Source: Salvator merianae (lineage: Eukaryota > Chordata > Lepidosauria > Squamata > Teiidae). Taken from it: a stretch of 64,000 nt of DNA. Both the position numbers and the translations under genes were made by a program. The stretch lies in assembly GCA_003586115.2 (NCBI GenBank), contig QVOM02000101.1:25836901-25900900 (forward strand). Direction: 5' to 3'. Below are positions 58,261 to 64,000 of this stretch, piece after piece. The notes under the pieces are model-generated. The model searched no databases. It was not told where the DNA came from and saw only the letters and a program-made list of their open reading frames with translations. Numbering within the stretch: position 1 is the first letter of the stretch; each line of letters opens with the position of its first letter.

Positions 58261-60879
58261 AATTCCAAAAGAAGTTGCGGCTGTTAGGCTGCATCTTTTC
58301 CCTCTGTACATACACCTGGGGAAGAGAAGGCGAATTTTGTCACCCAAACTGCCTTGAGAGTATAGGGAGGCTTTTTAGCTTATAGGAAATATGACTCTTG
58401 GTGCATGGTCCGACATCATAAATTTAATCCGTATTGGAAGAGTATGAGGACTGAGTTCATCTTCCAATCCTTCCCACATTTGCATTTTAACATGGATTCA
58501 ATTTGAACTTGCTTGTTCTCACACTAACATTTCCTGTGCTTGGCATGGGGAAACTGAACCTTTTCTGTCTCCACTCCTCACCAAATTCCCCTCCCTGTGC
58601 AGTCAGTGATTGGCTGTGGTCCCAACATTCAAATCTTGACATCACAGGGGCAGGCAAGTCAAGCTCTCCCCTCCGTATGTCCCTGCTGCCATCTCAGAAC
58701 ATGAATTCACTTGGCGGCATTATTAGTCATTCACCATTTGCTTCTTCTCCCCCTCCAGCTTGTATCCACACAAGCAGAACTTTGATACCACATCTACCAG
58801 AAAAATAAAGCTTCTTAAAAGGCAGCTCACGATTTCTGCTTCCTGGCAGTGCCAAATGGGGGGTGAAGGAGGAGGAAGGACCACAGATTGGCAAAGGAAA
58901 ATGGAAGATGGCTTTCTTCCCCCTGGCAGTGGAGGAAGAGGGGATAAAGGAGGCAGAAGGACGTACCGTGATTCCCCACCCCCACCCCTGTTAGCCACAG
59001 TGCCTGCCCTCCTGGGTTCAGTGTCCACAACAAAGTCCATCATCGGACAGCAGGAAGTGGGAAGCCCTCTCTCTGCACACACCCAAAAAAGTATGGTCCG
59101 TCCCAAATAGTCGCCTTGCACGTTATCACATTGCAAAGTAAAACAGGCTAGCAATCTGAAATGGATTGAGAATTCGTTAAATCTGAATGCAAAGCAGTCC
59201 GGATTTTGGCAATTTTGTCCAGAAAACTACAGAAAGTCAAGATCATATTAGGCCAGTGGGAACTGAAGATGGCCTGTAAACTGATTAAATGTCATGTTGG
59301 AACGTAGGCCTGCTCCTCCAGCTATTAAGGTGTGGTCTTTTCTCTTATGTGAATGCAGCCTGAGATGACTGAGGTATCCAGGTGTTTTGTTTTTTTTAAT
59401 TATTATTATTATTATTCAAAATTACTCTTTAATCTTTGAATAGATTACTTTGTTTTTCTTGTCTCCAACTGGACTGGAATAAGACAACTGACTAGAATAC
59501 AGAGGTCATAATGGAAGAATACGATAGAGGCAATAGAGAGTTCTACTTCCCAATCAACATCAAAGTGCACTGAATAATCACATTCAGAAGGAACATTAGG
59601 TGTAACTGGGGCTGAACCTACTAACGGATCCCACTCCTCACAGACTACTGGAATACTACTTACAGCAACCTTGTACTCTTGGATAATGAAAAATAACACA
59701 GAATGTCCTTGCTACTAACAGCATTTTTCATGGCAAATTTAATTAGTATTTTCCTAGGCCATGATTACTTTGATTAAAGAGGCATGCGGATGATGTGAAG
59801 TAATTTGGTCATATCCTGAACTTAAAAATAATTTATTTCCTTAGTTGAGCATCAAATGGCAGGAGGGAGGAATCCCCGTTGGTAGTTTATTTTCTATATA
59901 CTTTCCGTCCAGTAGTCAATCCCTGCTTTGGGAAGCATGCACTACATAATATGCCCACCCAGGTCTCTCTGTCCTAGGGATGGGCACGAAATATCAGGGG
60001 TGATCAAGTTCAGATAGAGTGCTTTTCAGACTAATCAAACAGATTAGACATTTGATTGCAAGTTGGAAATCAGTCACTCTGTGACTGCTCAGGCGTGAGT
60101 CTGTCAAAGTTGGAATGCAATTACATGCTTTGAATGGATCTAGATTCTACAAACAAGGGTGTATAAATGGTGATCCCTTCAGCCTTCTAACTGCAAAGTA
60201 CCCAAACAAATTGCAGTCTAAGTAAGCCACTGATCAGCCTACAGAAACATCCCATATGACTCAAGCAAAATTTCCAAATAGCTTAAAAACTCAGCACACC
60301 ACTGGGCAGTCTGCAGACTCATTCTAGTTCAATGTTGTGAGATTGTTTTCAACTTAAACAAAGATTGAAAAGGTCCCAGAAAAATACCAACATCCAAATT
60401 TGTATACAGTCTGTCCATCCACCCCTGTATTCTCAACAAGGTACTGCTGTATAACATCATGATTAAAATATCTGTTTGCCTTGCCCTGAGGACCTATTGT
60501 TAATAACTGTGCCTTAAGGCAGCAAGAAGATTCACAGTTTAAAGAGGTGTGAATGAACATTTGAACCATGTTTGAGCATCTTGGGAACACTGGTAAATTC
60601 AGAAAGATTGACCAAAATTGATCTTTTCCTCTTAGGCTAGTCCTACTCTGCACACTCATCATTATGTAATGTATCTCTGCTCAAAACCCATCATATTCAG
60701 GGTATTTAGTGACCAATGACAGTCCAAACTATGTCATGTTGTACATACATGAAGCTAATGGTATCTATGTGTTCACTGACTGTTCACTTTAAGCAACTGT
60801 TGAGTCTATTCAATAGATGTCCTACAGGATTATGGAAGTGAAAATCTTCATTATTGTTTTTTGTTGTTGCTGTTGTTAT
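58261..60879. other. unassigned non-coding DNA (2.6 kb)
   Basis: An ATT run lies near 59398-59415. TAGGGATGGGCAC at 59975 resembles a hAT end, but no partner is found. Frames near 58723-59154 are CpG-poor, purine-rich and without a domain. Confidence 0.45.
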
Positions 60880-61100
60880 TTTACTTATGGCATTTTGTCT
60901 TCTGCCTTTCCTCCAAAGAGACCAAGGTGGTCCATACCATTCTTCAACTCTCCTTTTTATCCTATAGCAACCCTTTGGGTTAGATTAGACTGAGAGGCTG
61001 TGACTGTGAATTCAGTGAATGTTCATGACAGAGTGTAGACTCAACCCAGGAACTCCTAGAGTATGGCCACTATTCTACATTCAGGCTGCCATTCCATTAG
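60880..61100 (-). mobile_element. tRNA-related SINE, worn
   Basis: Plus-strand text CCTTTCCTCCAAAGAGACC, TAGATTAGACTGAGAGGCTG and GAGTGTAGACTCAACCCAGG matches, in order, a common squamate SINE read from its 3' end toward a tRNA-like head. The B box is worn. Confidence 0.6.
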
Positions 61101-62612
61101 ACTGCCAATATACATTTGACTGGTACACAAGTCAACCAGACTTGACCCCCTCCCCAAATAGGCTTGAAGGAGCTGTGAGAGACTTGAGTGCCTATCAAAG
61201 GCACGGAAAACTCAGTGTGTGAAGAACAACTCTTGGGTCACTACTTTGCAGAATGATGCAGAACATTGTCTCATCCATGCAAGGTGCTGCTGCACCTGAA
61301 CAAGGAGGACAAAGATGTCCTCCATGTGCAGGCACAGAGTCTTGATGATATAAGCTGGTTTCTGGAGCGGTGAGGAGGCTCTTATGGTAAAGATTTGTGG
61401 AGCAGTGGACATGGTGTGAGGTCTGAGTTCTTACAGTGCTGGTCTGGGAAAGTGTCAAACCCCCTTTTTGCATAGCACAGATTATCCTTGCCACACTATC
61501 CCACACTATCCTATACTAGGTAGTCCAGCCCATACTGGGACAGACTTAAGAGCAAAGTTTCCAACTGGGTCCCTGATGTGGACAACAGGAAATGGCCCTG
61601 GAAGGAGACCATTTTCAGCACTTCACATCATGATCCCAGGCAGATAGGTCAATCCAGCAATGGCACACTGAAACATCATGCTGATACCTCTATAAAGGGA
61701 CAATGGGGTTATAATTAGTGTTATGAAATATGAACTGGTAAAGATAATCATCCTGCTCTATAATATATTGACCCTGACAGATACCAATAAGTCAACTATT
61801 AATGACCATAGCAATTTTCACTGTACAGAACTAAGTAACATGTAGGCTGCTGTCACACAGCCTGGGCTAACCTGCACCACAGTGGTCAAGGCTAGGTAGT
61901 CCATCCCACAATGGGCTGGTCTGCTAATAGCCTGCTCCAAGTGCTGTCTGTATTTTGGATAGTCCGTCCCAGTCTATTCCTGACCATCTGGATCACAGGC
62001 TGGGTGCAGCTCATGAAGGACAGGAAGGAACGTCCCCAGCTTTCAAAGTTCCCAGCTGGGGCCTTTTTGGTGCTGTGTCCAAGGGTGGCGTATTTCTGAA
62101 GCTGTTTCTGGGTGCCAAAAGAGGCTGAGTCTTATATACTGTGGATGCTCATGATAAAGCACACCTTTGAGTATATATCATTGGTTACATATCTTGCCTG
62201 TTCAAGATCTTGCCAAAAACATGTTTTCAGCATCTTTCTCAAACCTGCACCAATAGTAAGATACTTTTTTTTTTTTTTTTTTTTTTTTGCTGAAAAGCAG
62301 ACGAGGTGTGATTTTGATCTGTGAAAATCCATCTACTACTTGTTTTTTAGGCAGTGTGTGGAAGCATATAGAAATTATATATATGGAATTTTATGGCAGT
62401 GCCATCATGGTTCACTACAGGATCTACATGAATGAAAACCTATAGCTCTGGACACAATTTTGGGAACTGGTCCCAAACTCAGACTTCTTGGATAGGTCTT
62501 ATACATTTTTTCTCTGTTGTTACTACAGTAGTGCATCACATACCATTTTATTGAACTTTTTAAAAGTAGTCTTGATATTTTAAATTATTGATAGAACTTT
62601 TCTCTTTCTTTC

Positions 62613-62648
<36 letters not shown>

Positions 62649-63604
62649 TTTCTTTTTATTTTTTTCCTTCAAGAACTACGTTTGATAGGTTAGCTGTTGG
62701 AGGGAGGGGTGGCACAATTTTTGTGTCCATTATGTGAACAAATTTATCCAGTATCAACTAAAAATTAGGCACAATTAACCTTTTTTATTTCATAAACTAG
62801 AACTCTGTGAAGTACTGCAGATGTGAGAACAGTCACGGCTTAGTTTGAATTGTTGCTGTGATAAAATCACACCTCTAGGTAGCAAGTCAGTTTTGTTTGC
62901 AATGAGATCAGATGCTCATTTACATTTTTTTCACACTTTGAATTCTGACAACCGTCTTAGAGAATATAAGGTGGCACTTCTGAATAGCACTGCTTGTAAG
63001 AGGCATACTCTAGAGGATTCCTATCAAAGTAATGCCCAGAGCAAACCATTTTATTGTTTTATATTAAGGTAATTCCAGATGGCATGACATCACAATTATC
63101 ATCTATCTTCATAGAATCCTTCTAGAGGATGCCAAATTTATATTTTGAATGGCATGCACACCTTAATGCTTGCTTGCATTTTCAGAAATACAAACAAAAA
63201 GTATTAGAATCTGTTACAGATCCTTTGAGTATATTTTAGTGTCTTACAAACAATAGTTATGAATCTCTTTACTGAATCTTCAATCTGCATTTAAAGACTC
63301 CATCTAAGATCCAAGCATCAGATTATAATGAGGAGTAGAGAACTGGCAGCTACCCACTGAAAAGTTGTTTATAATGTCTTAGCAGAACCTTTATTAACAT
63401 CTTTGCAGACTAATGGAAACATGTTCATTATACCTCGGGTTTCTATTAAGTGTTTCATGTAACACCTCTATACATGCAGAGGGGGAGTGTAAGGTTTGCT
63501 ATCAGTGTCAGAAACTGCTGGACTAATTGACAAAGAACTTACTTAGTGGTTCAGTACAGGAAAGGCATGAAAAGTGTTCTGGATTTCTCTGGATTTTAAA
63601 TACA
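61101..63604. other. unassigned DNA with simple repeats (2.5 kb)
   Basis: Similar stretches at about 61516 and 61891 (CTAGGTAGTCCA-CCCA) hint at two copies of an unnamed element. A T-run lies at 62264-62289 and (CTTT)n at about 62600-62656. Confidence 0.45.
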
Positions 63605-63890
63605 TTTAAAAATGTATTTATTATTTGTTTTATTTATTTAAGACATTTTTATATTACTTTCTATTTTTTTAAAAAAAATCAAAGTGGTTTATAAAGCCTT
63701 AAAAACAAGGGTAACGGAGTAAAAAGAGCATTAAACTACATTGAATGGGTCAGGGGAAAAACAAACTTTCACACAGTGAATGTCTGAGTAAAAAGATAGA
63801 TCTTTATACCTATCAGAGAAGAGGACATTTCAAAGGGGAGGTACTACATCTAAGAAGGCCTGACTGTGTATTTTGTGTAAAATGGTGGGT
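63605..63890 (-). mobile_element. probable L2-like LINE 3' end
   Basis: On the minus strand this looks like a LINE tail. The plus strand shows TTTATTTATTTAAGACATTT, TCAAAGTGGTTTATAAAGCC and CTAAGAAGGCCTGACTG in the order seen in other reptile L2-like ends. Worn and incomplete at the window edge. Confidence 0.45.
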
Positions 63891-64000
63891 GTAGAAACAG
63901 GAAAGGCAATTCATTCACTTTTCTTCACTCTCATGGGCATCATGAGCATACTATACTGCACATTGTTTGAAACAGACATTTTCTTGTTTGGTTTCAAGTA

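Noticed and set aside
58723..59154. 143- and 116-residue overlapping frames
   Set aside because: Opposite-strand frames in purine-rich, low-complexity sequence with no recognisable domain.
59975..60500. Third hAT MITE starting TAGGGATGGGCAC
   Set aside because: No inverted partner end within 500 bases and no target duplication.

Overview
The window reads as vertebrate nuclear DNA that is AT-rich, CpG-poor and non-coding, and almost all recognisable content is transposable elements and microsatellites. The mix points to a sauropsid, most likely a squamate reptile: a long CR1 LINE with an esterase-type ORF1, L2-clade LINE remnants, tRNA-headed SINEs, hAT MITEs and many GATA/TTC/GGAA microsatellites. 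The species cannot be read from the sequence. I see no host exon, tRNA, rRNA or other conserved RNA gene, so this is intergenic or deep-intron DNA.

Layout. 0.4-3.5 kb: a degenerate tandem repeat, a CpG-rich MITE (called family A here) and fragments of related MITEs. 3.6-7.9 kb: a near full-length CR1 on the minus strand; ORF1 is open with an intact SGNH esterase triad, while ORF2 (endonuclease plus reverse transcriptase) is broken by frame slips. 7.9-13 kb: family B MITE, L2 pieces, a SINE and a (TTC/CTC)n array. 13-31 kb: more A, B and C elements, a hAT-like MITE, microsatellites and an L2 3' end. 31-39 kb: a decayed CR1, a hAT MITE with an 8-bp target duplication, and inverted repeats. 40-49 kb: a well-preserved family A copy and a hAT MITE split by a 745-bp hairpin-studded family B element. 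50-64 kb: more MITEs, a 2-kb decayed L2 on the minus strand, SINEs and unassigned DNA.

The most distinctive content is a large group of non-autonomous DNA elements (A, B, C, E) that differ internally but share one terminal sequence, close to GGGCC(T/C)TTT-C-GCACT(T/G), with roughly 18 recognisable copies or ends in 64 kb. No transposase for them is present. Family A copies are young, CpG-dense and carry the terminal motif repeatedly inside. Family B copies carry chains of hairpins. No host gene or operon-like system was found; the only protein-coding machinery is that of the LINEs. Family letters are mine, and all similarities were judged by eye.
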